Shown here piece after piece: positions 48,175 to 58,722 of a stretch of DNA of 64,000 bases. The position numbers and the translations under genes are program-made. The stretch's first letter is position 1. The number at the start of each line of letters is the position of its first letter. The stretch covers positions 160,568,226 through 160,632,225 of the forward strand of contig CM053031.1 of the NCBI GenBank assembly GCA_028564925.1, given 5' to 3'. The notes under the pieces are model-generated. The model was given only the letters and a program-made list of their open reading frames with translations, was not told the origin of the DNA and made no database searches. This DNA comes from Lithobates sylvaticus (lineage: Eukaryota > Chordata > Amphibia > Anura > Ranidae).

Positions 48175-49113
48175 TAAACTAAGCTTCCCAGCACCTACCT
48201 ATGGGTACTTTAGTTTCCCGTAGGTGATGGATATGAGGGGGTGACTAGACAGTGCCCAAGTAGGCCAGGCACGAACCCCTGTCCCTCCAACCTTTCCCAG
48301 TGTAATTTTAATCCCTCCTGGATAGGCTCCTCCTAACTTTTCCCTACTTCTCCCTTTATCTTCTCTCCCCGTCCTTCCTCGCCTCTACCACTTCACATTT
48401 TTTTACATTCCTCTCCTCTCAATCCCATCTCTTTTCCTCCTCCCTGCACCCTCCTCCCCCTTCCTAAGGCCCTATTACATCTCTTTTACATACAGACATA
48501 TTAACCCCCCGCAGTTTGCAGAGAATACAGTTTAATAATAATAATGAAAAAAATAAAAAAAAAATAAAAAAAAGGACAATGAGAGGGGGGGGGGGGAGCC
48601 CTAGCGCCGTGGGGGACGTCCAGAGAGGCAGCTCTTACCTTATACCTTATACCTTATAGTGTATATGTTTTTCCATGTGCCCGCCCCTTCCCCTAGTGCC
48701 CTTTATTCTTTTTCTTAGAACTTAGTGAAACTTAGTGTATAAAATTGTTACTGTATTGTTAAGTTTTTTATATCTTATTTATCCCCCCTTTCAACCCATC
48801 TCACCCACCCTCCCTCCCTCACTTCCCCATTGACCCTCTCAATCAACCCGTCTCATTAACCTATTTTATTGTGAGCTATTTGTGTATTCTATTTAATTCT
48901 TCCCCCAAACCTCCCACTACTCATTCCCTCCTACTTTGACTGCATTGTGTGTGTTTGTGTCCTTCTCCAAACCTGTGTTCCGGTGTCTTCCTCCCCCTCC
49001 CCTCCCTCTTATCTACCCCCCCTTCCCCACCCTCCACCTCTCCCCTATTGGCTGCCTCGCCAGGGATCAGCCCACGGCGTCAGGGCCTGACCCCGCCTCT
49101 CCAAAAAAAAAAG

Positions 49114-49145
<32 letters not shown>

Positions 49146-49412
49146 AGGATCGCTTTTGAACAGGGCAAAAAGGAAAAGGGAATGCAATACAATAATAAAA
49201 GGGTGAGGAAATATTCATTAAGAAAATTCTTTCCCAGAGGTTGGTGGGATTGGGAGAGGGAGACGAGAAAGGTCATATAAATCAAAAATCAGTCGAGAAA
49301 AAAGGGGAAGAGAAAAAAAAAAAAAAAAACAAGTGTCTCATATCCAGGAGGGTAGCATTTCCCTTCTTCAATTCCGCACCAGCTTGAAATACTTCTTCCA
49401 TTCAGCACCGAC
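48175..49412. other. L1 spacer between ORF1 and ORF2
   Basis: Long pyrimidine-rich, homopolymer-rich stretch on the plus strand (purine-rich on the L1 sense strand), with poly-A runs at 48120-48170, 48545-48575 and 49100-49145. No coding frame is supported. Much longer than the usual L1 intergenic spacer. Confidence 0.6.
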
Positions 49413-50446
49413 TTAGGTGCTCTCCACCTCCTGTACTTGCTGTGTTTGCTGGGCTTCTACTTGGTTTGTGTGTAATAATGATGCAGCGGGTCTTGGGACC
49501 CCCCTTCTATGTGAACTCTTCCTAATCGGCAAGAGCCAATTTGGTACCTCACAACTTTCAACTCCCAGAAACAGAAATAGCGCCGGGAGATCTTCTGGTG
49601 ATTGTAATAAAAAGGACCCTTTTTCCATCCTAATTATCAACGATATCGGATACCCCCAACGATAGGTCCCTCCAACAGATTTTATCTTATCCAGTAGAGG
49701 GCGCAATTGTGCTCTCCTTTGGAGTGTAGCTCGGGATAAGTCTGGGAGTATATTAATCCTGCCCCCCCCGTAAGACACTGAGCCTTTCTCCCATGCTTTC
49801 CTACTGATCAACTCTCTATGGGAGTATCTATGTAAACGTCCGATTACATCTCGAGGTCTTGTCAGATCTGTCGATCTGGGTCCCGGAGCTCTATGCAGTC
49901 TGTCAAATTCGATATCCCTGGGGGTGGTGTTTACCCCTAAGTCCTGGCATATCTTATGACTTACCCCTAAGTCCTGGCATATAGCTGTTCTTTTTCTAAT
50001 TTCAATACCCGTAATTCCAGTCTTTCTATAGCGGATCCTTCCTCATTTACTCTATCTGTTAAGTTCTGAACCTCCGTACGTACAGACTGCATTTCCCGTG
50101 TATGACCCTCTTCAAGACGGGAAACCAGTGCTTCCATTAGCTTCCAATGAGCCTCCATCTCCTGCCTAGTGGGGAGGGCTTGTAAGAGAGCCCTCAGATC
50201 CCCTATCTCAGTTACTTGTTCCCCCTTTTTCACTTCTCTCATCTCATGGGCTTGGACTGGGGCTGGTTCCAGGGGGAGACTCATCCGGGGTGCTGCCATT
50301 GGTATCTCAGTACCTGTAATCTCTCTGGTCTCCAATGTAGATGCTCGCACTGCTGCTCGGGTAAGCCTGAAAAAAACTTTTATCTCCTGTTGCAGGGGGT
50401 CTCTTTGGAAATGCTTCTCTTCCCCTTTCCTCCTCGTACTGTACAT
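49413..50446 (-). pseudogene. L1 ORF1 protein
   Basis: An RNA-binding coiled-coil protein that accompanies the element RNA. N-terminal part to about 49970: acidic-basic heptads (LLQALPTRQEMEAHWKLM, LTDRVNEEGSAIERLELRVLKLEKE). The C-terminal domain is in another frame: DRLHRAPGPRSTD, RPRDVIGRLHRY, SRATLQRRAQLRPLLD. The usual RRM start (SRRNN...) is missing, and a 22-bp sequence is repeated at 49931-49952 and 49961-49982 exactly there. So the centre of the protein is damaged by deletion plus duplication. Confidence 0.85.
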
Positions 50447-50449
50447 ACC

Positions 50450-51724
50450 CCTAAGGAGGGTCAGGTCGAGTTACAGCGGTAAGGTCCTACAGGTCTCCCC
50501 TAAACCTGTATCTACAACTGTTTAATAATACTTTAAGCCTCCTTAGCAGTCCTTAATTTTCATGTGGTACCTTATTACAAACTATAGCGTGCGATTTAGC
50601 ACGGTCAGAGAAGGTACACCTATTTATATGGTATTCCCACCAGAAGAGAGTATTATGATGCGCCTCTCATTTGTCACAGTTCTTAATTATATTTTCTACA
50701 ATTTCTACAGACTCAGCAGTTCCCTCCAGAAAAAAAAAAAAAAAACAAACAAAAAAAAAAAAAAAAAAAGTATTATATTGCACCATTCATTTGCTGTCAC
50801 AGTTCTTATTTATTATTTCTGCGGTCTCTGCGTTCTCATCGGATAAATTGGATCTGCAGATATCAACCAGTTATAATCTTGAGCCACTAAGGAGGATAGA
50901 CCTGACAACCTATTTTGGAGGAAAATACCAGCAGAGTTCATTTGAAAGTTTACCAGCAGAGTTCTCTGACAAAGGCTCAGACAAAGGCTCAGATAATACC
51001 GAAATAGTGCCGAAAGGCTGTCTGCTGGCTGCTGGCTGCTGGCTACAATGCACACATCACCACAGAGAGGTCCCGCAGGTTGAGGAAGGCATGCACAAGA
51101 AAAAATCAGTCCACCTACATTGGTCTGGACCTCGCTCTCCTCCTCCCCACTTCAGGCTCACCTTGTCTGCCGGGGCAGCCCCGCTCCGGATCCCCAGTCC
51201 CCCGCACGATGCAGTGCGGGGCTCGTGACGCTCAGCTCCCCTCCTCTTCTCAGTTCTCCTCCGCCCGAGGGACCGGACTCTCCGACGGGAAGCCGGCGGG
51301 TGGGCAAGATCCCGTGAGCGTGACCGAAGTACGGCAGTCACCCCAGTCCGTGGTCCTCCTGTCCTCACAGTCTGCCCGCCCTTCACTCTCTCTGTTCTCG
51401 GATCAGCGGCCCCGGCGGGCCGGCAGACAGGCCGTCACTCTCCTCACGATCTGCCCGCTCTTCACTCCTTCGGCATACGGGTCGGTGACCCCGGCGGGCC
51501 AGCAGGCAGGCCGTCAATCTCCGATGGAGGCACACAAGGTATGCGAGGTATGCGAGGCTCTACGGGGTCTACGGGTCTGTAAGTTTTGGTATTTTCTCCG
51601 CTGCTGCTCAAATTCTGATTTCCTCGTAGTCTAGCTGGGACGCTGGTAGGCAAGGTCCATGCTCGGCCAGCGTGTCTCTCTACTCCGCCATTGTCTAGCC
51701 ACACCCCACAACCTTTTAATGAAA
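50450..51724 (-). promoter_or_regulatory. L1 5' UTR / promoter region
   Basis: CpG-rich in 51130-51520 and followed on the sense strand by the typical start GGGTGTGGCTAGACAATGG (about 51705). Open frames on the plus strand here are shadows of GC-rich UTR. An A-rich interruption (50720-50770) lies inside. Confidence 0.6.
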
Positions 51725-52089
51725 CCTACAGTCTCTTTCATCTTCTCGCTTGGGACAGACCAAATGAGAGCCAGCTGGGTCTGCACCATGTGTTTCAGAG
51801 GAAAATCCTGGTCCTACTAAGGCAGCATCGCTGGTATGCTAAAAGATTGTTTACCTGTATACCTTGTGGACATTTGGTTATGTTCATGTAATTATTATAT
51901 GTTCATTTATCTGTTTATTTCTACTTTCACTGAACGTGTACATCCTATTCTTATATGGCCACCACCTGTTCATTGTAATAAAAATCTAAAGTTACAGACA
52001 GTCTGGTTATTTTAGGATTCAAGGTTTAAGCTGTATTTTAAGCTACATACACGCCAGGGGCAAATGTGTAGCGAGAACAGAACAATTCT

Positions 52090-52491
52090 CTTTGCAGAAC
52101 AAATTATTCTAGATTTTTATGATCAGTGAAAACAGTTACTGGATGCTTAGCCCCTTCCAGCAGATGCCTCCATTTAGAAAAGGTTTCCTTAATTTCCAGC
52201 AACTCCTTATTCATAATTATTTTCAGTTGATGACATTATGTGTGATAAATATGTATAAGAATGAAACTGCATATTTTCTCCTTTTTGCTGAGAAAGGATA
52301 GCTCCCACAGCAGAGTCTGAGGCATCCACTTCCATTATAAAAGGAATTTCGGAATCGGGATGTACCAATATTGGTGCAGAAGTGAAAAGAGTCTTTAGCT
52401 TATTAAAAGTAGTGTGTGCCTCAGGTGCAAACAAGTGCCCACTGCCCCCACCTATAACTGGTCTTTGCAGCAAGGAGCACTGGAAGGGCAA
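52090..52491 (-). mobile_element. Gypsy fossil, RT end and RNase H (piece 1)
   Basis: Minus-strand translation shows LKTLFTSAPILVHPD, VDASDSAVGAILSQ, then an [17 protein letters not shown]-type stretch up to the BEL border: gypsy RT thumb to RNase H. A broken fossil; the other pieces are at 9999-10513 and 5540-5777. Confidence 0.88.
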
Positions 52492-52890
52492 TGTACGTCA
52501 AACAAAACCAAAGACATTTCCAAGCTCAACTTACCGACCAGCCTGCGACCACCTGAACTGACCTGTCTAACAATATGCATTAAAAACAGGGGTTTAGTCT
52601 GCACACATTTGCAAATACATGCGTAAGCTACAGGCCCCATTAAGGCACCCCATTTTTTGAGTGTGCCTCAGATGACCACACAAAGGGCATCCTTTTCTTT
52701 GTCAGCCAGGTCGTGGTCCTCAGGATCACCCCAGCAAGAAGGTGAGCAGGCCGGGGTCCAGAAGCAGATGAGCAGGTAAAGATCAACAGATGGGGAAAAA
52801 AGAAGGAACACCGCTCAGGTGGGTGAATCCAGATAAATGAATGAGTGAGTGAATTGTAGGACTTATCTCAAGGGTGCTAGCCACGGCTCG
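52492..52890. other. Unassigned sequence
   Basis: Partly possible gypsy or PLE3 flanking sequence. I see no domain and no clear repeat. Confidence 0.35.
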
Positions 52891-52911
52891 CTTGCCGTAC
52901 AAACTGCAAAA

Positions 52912-53178
52912 AGGGAGAAACAACTGCACTCCAAGATGATGAATATGAGTCCTTTATTAATCCATTTAAGTGAAACACCACAGGAAAAACAACAATCAAG
53001 GCATCAAGGCAGACGTGTTTCACCCAGTATCATGTGCTTAATCATTGCCTATGATTGCAATTATTAAGCACGCGATACTGTGTAAAACATGTCTGTCTTG
53101 ATGCATTGATTAGCGTTTTTCCTGTGGTGTGTCACTTGGATGGATTAATAAAGGACTCATATTCATCATCTTGGAGTG
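52912..53178. repeat. Palindrome in PLE3 tail
   Basis: TGCACTCCAAGATGATGAA at the left pairs with TTCATCATCTTGGAGTGCA at the right. The arms, about 125 bp, continue inward with scattered mismatches to a short loop near 53046. Both arms contain GTGAAACACGTC/GTAAAACATGTC, a decayed hammerhead 3' core like the one in PLE2, with a TGATTAAG sequence where CUGAUGAG would be. So an inverted PLE terminal unit in miniature. Confidence 0.85.
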
Positions 53179-53535
53179 CAGCCGTTTCTTCCTTTTTGAA
53201 GGATCAAACAGAAGTGTAGTCAGTAAGACAAGCCAAAGGTCAGTAACTAGAAGTTACAGGTTGGGATGAGGCAGAAGCGTAGTCGAGGATCTCACTGTAG
53301 AGAGCAGAAGCAAAGCAAGGCAGTACGAAAAACTCTAGATCAGCCATCTAGAAAACAACTGGTGCAAAAAAAGTAGTAAATACCAGAGAATATATCGAGA
53401 GATCCAGAGACAACACATGTCATCATGTCATCATACATCATATGACATGTGCCATACATACCCACCAAATGACAGACAGGAATGAAATTAATAGAGTTCA
53501 GGTCCTCCAGATACAAATCCCTCCAAGAAAGGTTT

Positions 53536-54480
53536 TTATGAGATCGCCTCATTCAAACCTGGGAATGAAGTGGCATTTAGTCTAAAAACCCAACTTTGTT
53601 TGCGTTGCAAACAAATTTTGTTCCAATCCCCACCCCTCAATCCTTGGTGCACTCTATCTAGTATCAAAAACTTAACACGTGGAAAAATACCACCATGGAA
53701 CTGTGTAACATGTTGCCCCAGTGGTAAATCTGGGTTGCAAGATTGCATGCTAATTATGTGGCGATATGCTCTCCATTTTGGATTAACCCACATAAAAGCA
53801 AGCACAATCGCATTGCAAAAGATACACAACACCTTGTGCCATGCAATTTGCAAAGTGTTTAGGTGTAAATTTGACTCTATTGGACAGGGTTGGATGATTG
53901 GTGATATCCATGTATTGACAATACCCACAGCCTCCACATCTGAAGGTACCTGGCCTCTTGCAGGGATCCCTAGTGCCACCTCTAAACTCACTAGAGACAA
54001 GTTTGTTGCTCAGAGATCCGAAATGTGAATGCAGGACGCTCTGGCACAAGTGATCCTGCTATTGGGTCCAATGCCAGGACGTGCCAATATTTCTGAATAA
54101 TATGCTTGAATCGTTCCTGCTGATTGGAAAATCGGGAGATGATTCTCAGTTGATTCACATCCAATTTCTGGGTCTTGGTTTTGTATAGCAACTCCTGCCT
54201 GGTTTTGGTGGTCGCTCTCTTATAGGCCCTTTTGAGACATTGATTGGAATATCCATGTGCCAAAAGTCTAGTCTTAAATTTATCCGCTTCCTCCTTAAAT
54301 GTGACATCATTCAAGCAGTTTCAACTAATACGGAGATACTGGCCGAAAGGAATAGATTTGACCAGATTGTGGGGGTGAAAGCTACTAGCATGTAAAATCC
54401 TGTTACCAGCAGTAGGCTTCCTGTAAAGACTGCTTGATAAAAGACCTTCCTTATCTTTATGTATTTGTACATCGAGGAAC
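53536..54480 (-). pseudogene. PLE3 RT C-terminus and GIY-YIG endonuclease
   Basis: Minus strand from 54480: KIKFLDVQIHKDKEGLL, YRKPTAGNRILHASS and SIPFGQYLR, all typical PLE RT end. Then RISEQQTC, a Cys cluster (CGGCGYCQY), VVYLLQCDCACFYVG (start of GIY-YIG) and NKICLQRKQSWVFRLNATSFPGLNEAIS (its end). The frames change at least twice. Extent and motif order are clear; no function expected. Confidence 0.85.
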
Positions 54481-54487
54481 TTTATTT

Positions 54488-55010
54488 TTATTTTTTTAGT
54501 CTTACCTTTTAATTACAGCCCGGTCTCTCCACTCACCCATCTGTGTCTGCAGCTGTGGGCGGGGTCTGTGCGGGGATCCTCGTCATTTCTTTTGAGTGCT
54601 GCATTGTATCCTGGGATCTGGTGTCATTCATCCCAGGAGTCAGTGCGGACATCCGACCCGAAATCTCACGAGATTTGCGGACAACGACCCGAAATCTCGC
54701 AAGATTTGCGGACATCGACCCAAAATCTTGCAAGATTTGCAGACATCCGACCCAAATCTCGCGAGATTTTAAGGACCTGAAGTGTTTACACAGCTTGGCG
54801 CTGTTACCCGTGCGCATCTGCTTCAAATGCCCACAAGCAAAATGACAATGCTGTGCTTTTTATTTTAAAAGTGCATTTTTTTCTGAGAAAACGGACATGG
54901 ATACCGGACGGACACCTAACAAGTGAGTTTATTGTTAGACTATTATTATTATTGTCATAATACTTTTAACATGAGAAGAAACAAAAAAAAAAAATTAGTG
55001 TGTGCAGAAC
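54488..55010. other. Unidentified insert in PLE3
   Basis: About 520 bases separating two RT parts. It contains a tandem of AAATCTCGC/AGATTTGCGGACA motifs (54655-54765, about 34-bp period). Its ends carry no recognisable terminal repeat. Family unknown. Confidence 0.5.
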
Positions 55011-55019
55011 CGCTTTAAA

Positions 55020-55155
55020 TGTATTGATATTTAGCTCCTGCACAAAAGTATGTAACATCTCATCGGAGCCACTCCAAACCACAAGGATATAATCAATGTA
55101 ACGAAACCAGGACTACATGGTCCATAAACGGGATTTGTTTTTGTTCGGAGAGACA
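55020..55155 (-). pseudogene. PLE3 RT catalytic-box fragment
   Basis: Minus strand shows FRYIDYILVVWSGSDE, the PLE YIDD-box region in degenerate form, then LHTFVQELN. It is bordered by the SINE and the unknown insert. Confidence 0.75.
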
Positions 55156-55520
55156 GTTTCATAGTTTCATAGTTAGTAAGGTTGAATAAAGACACCAGTC
55201 CATCCAGTTCAACCTGAGTGAGTGTCTACAATTGTCCCTATCCCTGTACATAGCACACTCACATCAGTCCCTACCCTCAAGGAGCCCACAATCCAAGGTC
55301 CCCATTCATATACTAGGGCTAATTTTTGGACAGAAGCCAATTAACCTACCTGCATGTCTTTGGATTGTGGGAGGAAACCGGAGTACCCAGGGGAAACCCA
55401 CGCAGGCACAGGGAGAACATGCAAACTCCAGGCAGGTAGTGTCGTGGTTGGGATTTGAACCAGCGACCCTTCTTACTGCTAGGTGAGTGTGCTAACCACT
55501 ACACCACTGTGCCGCCAGTT
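55156..55520 (-). mobile_element. tRNA-derived SINE
   Basis: On the minus strand it starts GGCGGCACAGTGGTGTAGTGG (A box TGGTGTAGTGGTTAGC) with the B box GGTTCAAATCC, a tRNA-like promoter head. A conserved middle follows (CCTGCGTGGGTTTCC, CTCCCACAATCCAAAGACATG), of the kind shared by vertebrate SINE/LINE repeats. The 3' part (GGACTGGTGTCTTTATTCAACC, then CTAACTATGAAACTATG) matches the CR1 copies here, so it probably used CR1-type RT. Target duplication unclear. Confidence 0.8.
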
Positions 55521-55654
55521 GATGCGATAGGAGATACAGTTTGATCGAGCTTCTGAATCAGATGCTCCAGTTCGATGTGATCAATCAGGGATGGGAATCA
55601 TTTTCCTCCAGTAGAGGAATACAATTATCTATAGCCTGTGCTTCCTGTGGCTTA

Positions 55655-56462
55655 AGTTACATAGTTACATAGTAGGTGAGGTGGAAAAAAGACACATGTC
55701 CATCAAGTCCAACCTATGTGTGTGATTATATGTCAGTATTACATTGTATATCCCTGTATGTTGTAGTCGTTCAGGTGCTTATCTAATAGTTTTCTGAAAC
55801 TATCGATGCTCCCTGCTGATACCACCGCCTGTGGAAGGGAATTCCACATCCTTGCTGCTCTTACAGTAAAGAACCCTCTAACTAGTTTAAGGTTAAACCT
55901 CTTTTCCTCAAATTTTAATAAGTGGCCACGTGTCTTGTTAAACTCCCTTCCGCAAAAAAGTTTTATCCCTATTATGGGGTCACCAGTACGGTATTTGTAA
56001 ATTGAAATCATATCCCCTCTCAAGTGTCTCTTCCCCAGAGAGAATAAGTTCAGTGCTTTCCTCATAACTAACATCCTCCAGACCCTTTATTAGCTTTGTT
56101 GCCCTTCTTTGTACTCGCTCCATTTCCAGTACATCCTTCCTGAGCACTGGTGCCCAGAACTGCACAATATACTCTAGGTGCAGCCGGACCAGAGTCTTGT
56201 AGAGCGGGAGAATTATCATTTTATCTCTGGCGTGATCCCCTTTTTAATGAATGCCAATATTTTGTTTGCTGTGTTAGCAGCAGCTTGGCATTGCATGCCA
56301 TTGCTGAGCCTATCATCTACTAGGACCCCCAGGTCCTTTTCCATCCTAGATTCTCCCAGAGGTTCTATCCCCAGTGTATAGATTGCATTCATATTTTTGC
56401 CACCCAAATTCATTATTTTACATTTTTCTACATTAAACCTCATTTGCCACATAGTTGAGCTC
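55655..56462 (-). mobile_element. CR1-type LINE fragment (copy 2)
   Basis: Minus strand: MRFNVEKCKIMNLGGKN, KDLGVLVDDRLSNGMQ, the LYKTLVRLHLEYIVQFWAPV stretch, IKLFCGREFNKTRGH and RMWNSLPQAVVSAGSIDSF to a stop, then the 3' tail with GTTACATAGTTACATAG (5' end lost). Several frame shifts (e.g. near 56220 and 56000). It lies within PLE3. Confidence 0.85.
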
Positions 56463-57015
56463 CCTATTTTCTATTTTAGAGTACAATTGTTAGAGGGTGA
56501 CTTTTCTCGCAAACAATTGAATGTGGCATCAAATTTGCCAATTTACTCTTTAGGACAGAAATTGGGGCTGCTGATTAGTGTGTTTTTTTATGTCATTAAG
56601 TGGGTATTGTGATAAATTTACAACATTGATCGAATCTCCCTGCTCAGATAGTGGCATTGATACATCTAAATTTGGACATTGTTGCTCATGGGGGTGGGAG
56701 ATTACTCTTGTCCTTGCACTAAAAAAATCCCTTGTGTGGAATTGGATAGTAGAGATAACTTACGTGAAACACTGGGAATACTGGTTGCAACAGTTGAGAG
56801 GATGTCACTGTGTTAGAAATAGAGGGAAAAGAGCCATCACCCGAGGGATTACCTGACACCACGTGCATACTAAGATCAGCATTTTGTCCTGGGTCTGTAA
56901 GTGTCTTTTTAGATGACTTTTCATGAGAACCACACCCTTGAGAGTTCCTCTTGGTTTTACTGGATTTCTTAAACCTAGCTGAATTATAAGAGGAAACGGA
57001 TAAAGATGTAGGCAT
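56463..57015 (-). pseudogene. PLE3 N-terminal part
   Basis: Minus strand has a basic/Ser-rich region (KKSSKTKRNSQGCGSHEKSS), then about 56620 VVNLSQYPLND and NFCPKE, matching the PLE start block. A few frame breaks. Confidence 0.6.
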
Positions 57016-57140
57016 TGTATTCTGAGACAGATTCTGTCAGAGAGGCTTCCTCTGTGATCTCATCTGACATGCTCAGAATCCTGTAGGCCTTTACACTAGA
57101 GAACTTTTGTTGGGACATTTTGGGCACTAAATTTATAGGT
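57010..57140 (-). mobile_element. piggyBac transposase start fragment
   Basis: Minus-strand MSQQKFSSVKAYRILSMSDE resembles MANRRYSSEVACTFLSMTDSE at 28014, followed by an acidic ESVSEY. It is cut off where PLE3 starts. A different piggyBac family member from the one at 13803-43357. Confidence 0.7.
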
Positions 57141-57196
57141 ACTTAGTGCGACTCACAGGAAAAAGAGCACCTGACTGTCACTACAAATTAAATTAA

Positions 57197-57950
57197 CCAC
57201 TTTTGGACCACCGCACACCGATGTACGTCCCTAATTTGGGGACCGATATCATTGTTATGGCAGCAGCTAGCTGCCATAACCCCGGTATCTCCGTGTTCGG
57301 CCGGTACAAGATAAATGTGGTCTCTGCGGCGGATTCGCCGCAAGATCACTTTTATCTATGGCGGGAGAGGGCCCCCCCTCCGCCGCTTACAGGAGCCCTC
57401 CGCCGCGTACCGGAGCCGTCGGCAGTGGCGGAATCGATCGTGTCTGTCCCCTGGGCTGACATGGAGATGAGTGAGGGGAAGATGGCCCCCACCCATCTCC
57501 ATGACACTGCAGGGCGGAAGTGACGTCATAACGTCCCTTCCGCCCATAGCTTTTAAAGGGTCATTTTATTTTCTTTATTTTTTTAAATGACAAAAATTAT
57601 TTTATTTTTTTTATTGCATTTTAGTGTAAATATGAGATCTGAGGTCTTTTTGACCCCAGATCTCATATTTAAGAGGTCCTGTCATGCTATTTTTTTTTTA
57701 AACAGTGTAAAAATAAAAAGTAAAAGGTAAAATAAATAATAAAAAAAAAAAAAAAAATGTTAAACGCGCCCCGTCCCGCAAGCTCGCGTGCAGAAGCGAA
57801 CGCATACTTGAGTAGCGCCCGCATATGAAAACAGTGTCCAAACCACACATGTGAGGTATTTCAGCGATTGGTAGAGCAAGAGCAATAATTCTAGCCCTAC
57901 ACGTCCTCTGTGCCTGAGGAGAAGTGAGAAGAGAGAGAAGAGGTAATAGG
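57197..57950. mobile_element. Truncated non-autonomous piggyBac
   Basis: Starts at TTAA (57193-57196) with CCACTTTTGGACCACC. Its interior (57755-57915) matches 33690-33850 of the other non-autonomous copy. Its right end is lost at the CR1 copy. It has its own GATCTCATATTTA palindrome (57630-57670). Confidence 0.75.
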
Positions 57951-57965
57951 AAGTGTAAATATGTA

Positions 57966-58437
57966 CACGGTATATGAAGGGCAACAAAGCTAATAAAGGG
58001 TCTGGAGGATATTAGTTATGAGGAAAGGTTGCGAGCACTGAACTTATTCTCTCTGGAGAAGAGACGCTTGAGAGGGGATATGATTTCAATTTACAAATAC
58101 CACACTGGGGACCCCACAATAGGGATAAAACTTTTTCACACAAGGGAGTTTTAACAAGACACGTGGCCACTCATTAAAATTAGAAGAAAAGAGGTTTAAC
58201 CATAAACTACGTAGAGGGTTCTTTACTGTAAGAGTGGCAAGGGTGTGGAATTCCCTTCCACAGGCGGTGGGTTTTCAGCGGGGGGTAGTTTCGATAGTTT
58301 CAAAAAACTATTAGATAAGCACCTGAACGACCGCAAAATACAGGGATACACAATGTAATACTGACATATAATCACACACATAGGTTGGACTTGATGGTGT
58401 ATTTTTTCAACCTCCCCTACTATGTTACTATGTACAG
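57966..58437 (+). mobile_element. CR1-type LINE 3' end (copy 3)
   Basis: Plus strand: GGGCAACAAAGCTAATAAAGGG through the IKLF, RFN and FFTV codons to the 3' tail CACCTCCCCTACTATGTTACTATG-type. 5' truncated, frame-broken. Same family as copies 1 and 2. Confidence 0.85.
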
Positions 58438-58722
58438 GGAGTGTACATGGTTCTGTCCCAATGCAAATGTTTCTACTAAAATTCTGGGCATCTCATAAAT
58501 CCCCTAACCCCATCCAAGTTTAAACCCTCAAAAAAAACACAAAAACAAAGTTAACGGACTATTCATTGACTCTGTGTGCTTGAGAAAATGAATGTCGGGC
58601 TGGGCAGGGTGACAGACGGACTACAACTTTCGGCAACTCCTACAGGGGTACCGATACACTTATATAATGGTTAATTTTATCTTGATGATCAAAACCCAAG
58701 CTGGATGACATCAACGTAAGTG
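58438..58722. other. Unassigned sequence
   Basis: No coding potential or repeat recognised. Confidence 0.4.

Larger units (their letters stand above)
43898..51724 (-). mobile_element. L1/Tx1-type LINE, near full length
   Basis: Flanked by a 15-bp target duplication CCTACAGTCTCTTTC (43883-43897, 51725-51739) and with its A-rich 3' end at 43898. Minus-strand order: 5' UTR (about 51724-50450), ORF1 (50446-49413), spacer, ORF2 (48172-44248). It inserted into the BEL 3' LTR. Confidence 0.93.
10514..52084 (+). mobile_element. BEL/Pao LTR element, heavily interrupted
   Basis: LTRs at 10514-11030 and 43728-52084 both begin TGTCA and end AGAACA. The outer flanks carry a matching 5-bp duplication ATTCT (10509-10513 and 52085-52089). 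A purine-rich tract precedes the 3' LTR. BEL-type pol remnants lie at 12520-12950 and 43378-43600 in the same orientation. The element interrupts gypsy RNase H sequence and itself hosts CR1, piggyBac and L1 insertions. It is broken. It is younger than the gypsy and older than everything inside it. Confidence 0.85.
43728..52084 (+). repeat. BEL 3' LTR, split by L1
   Basis: Two halves (43728-43882 and 51740-52084) match the 5' LTR in order, with the L1 and its target duplication between them. The end AGAACA precedes ATTCT. Confidence 0.85.
52891..57015 (-). mobile_element. PLE3, Penelope-like element with three inserts
   Basis: On the minus strand: start region (57015-56640), family start motif region VVNLSQYPLND (about 56620), RT pieces (55650-55020 in part, 54480-54310), Cys-rich linker, GIY-YIG remnant (to 53536) and a tail with a 260-bp palindrome. 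It is interrupted by CR1 copy 2 (55655-56462), a SINE (55156-55520) and an unidentified 0.5-kb piece (about 54488-55010). Broken at several points; older than its inserts. Confidence 0.75.

Noticed and set aside
51080-51634. 184-codon frame with Pro/Ser content on the plus strand
   Set aside because: Antisense to the GC-rich L1 5' UTR; no domain or splice context.
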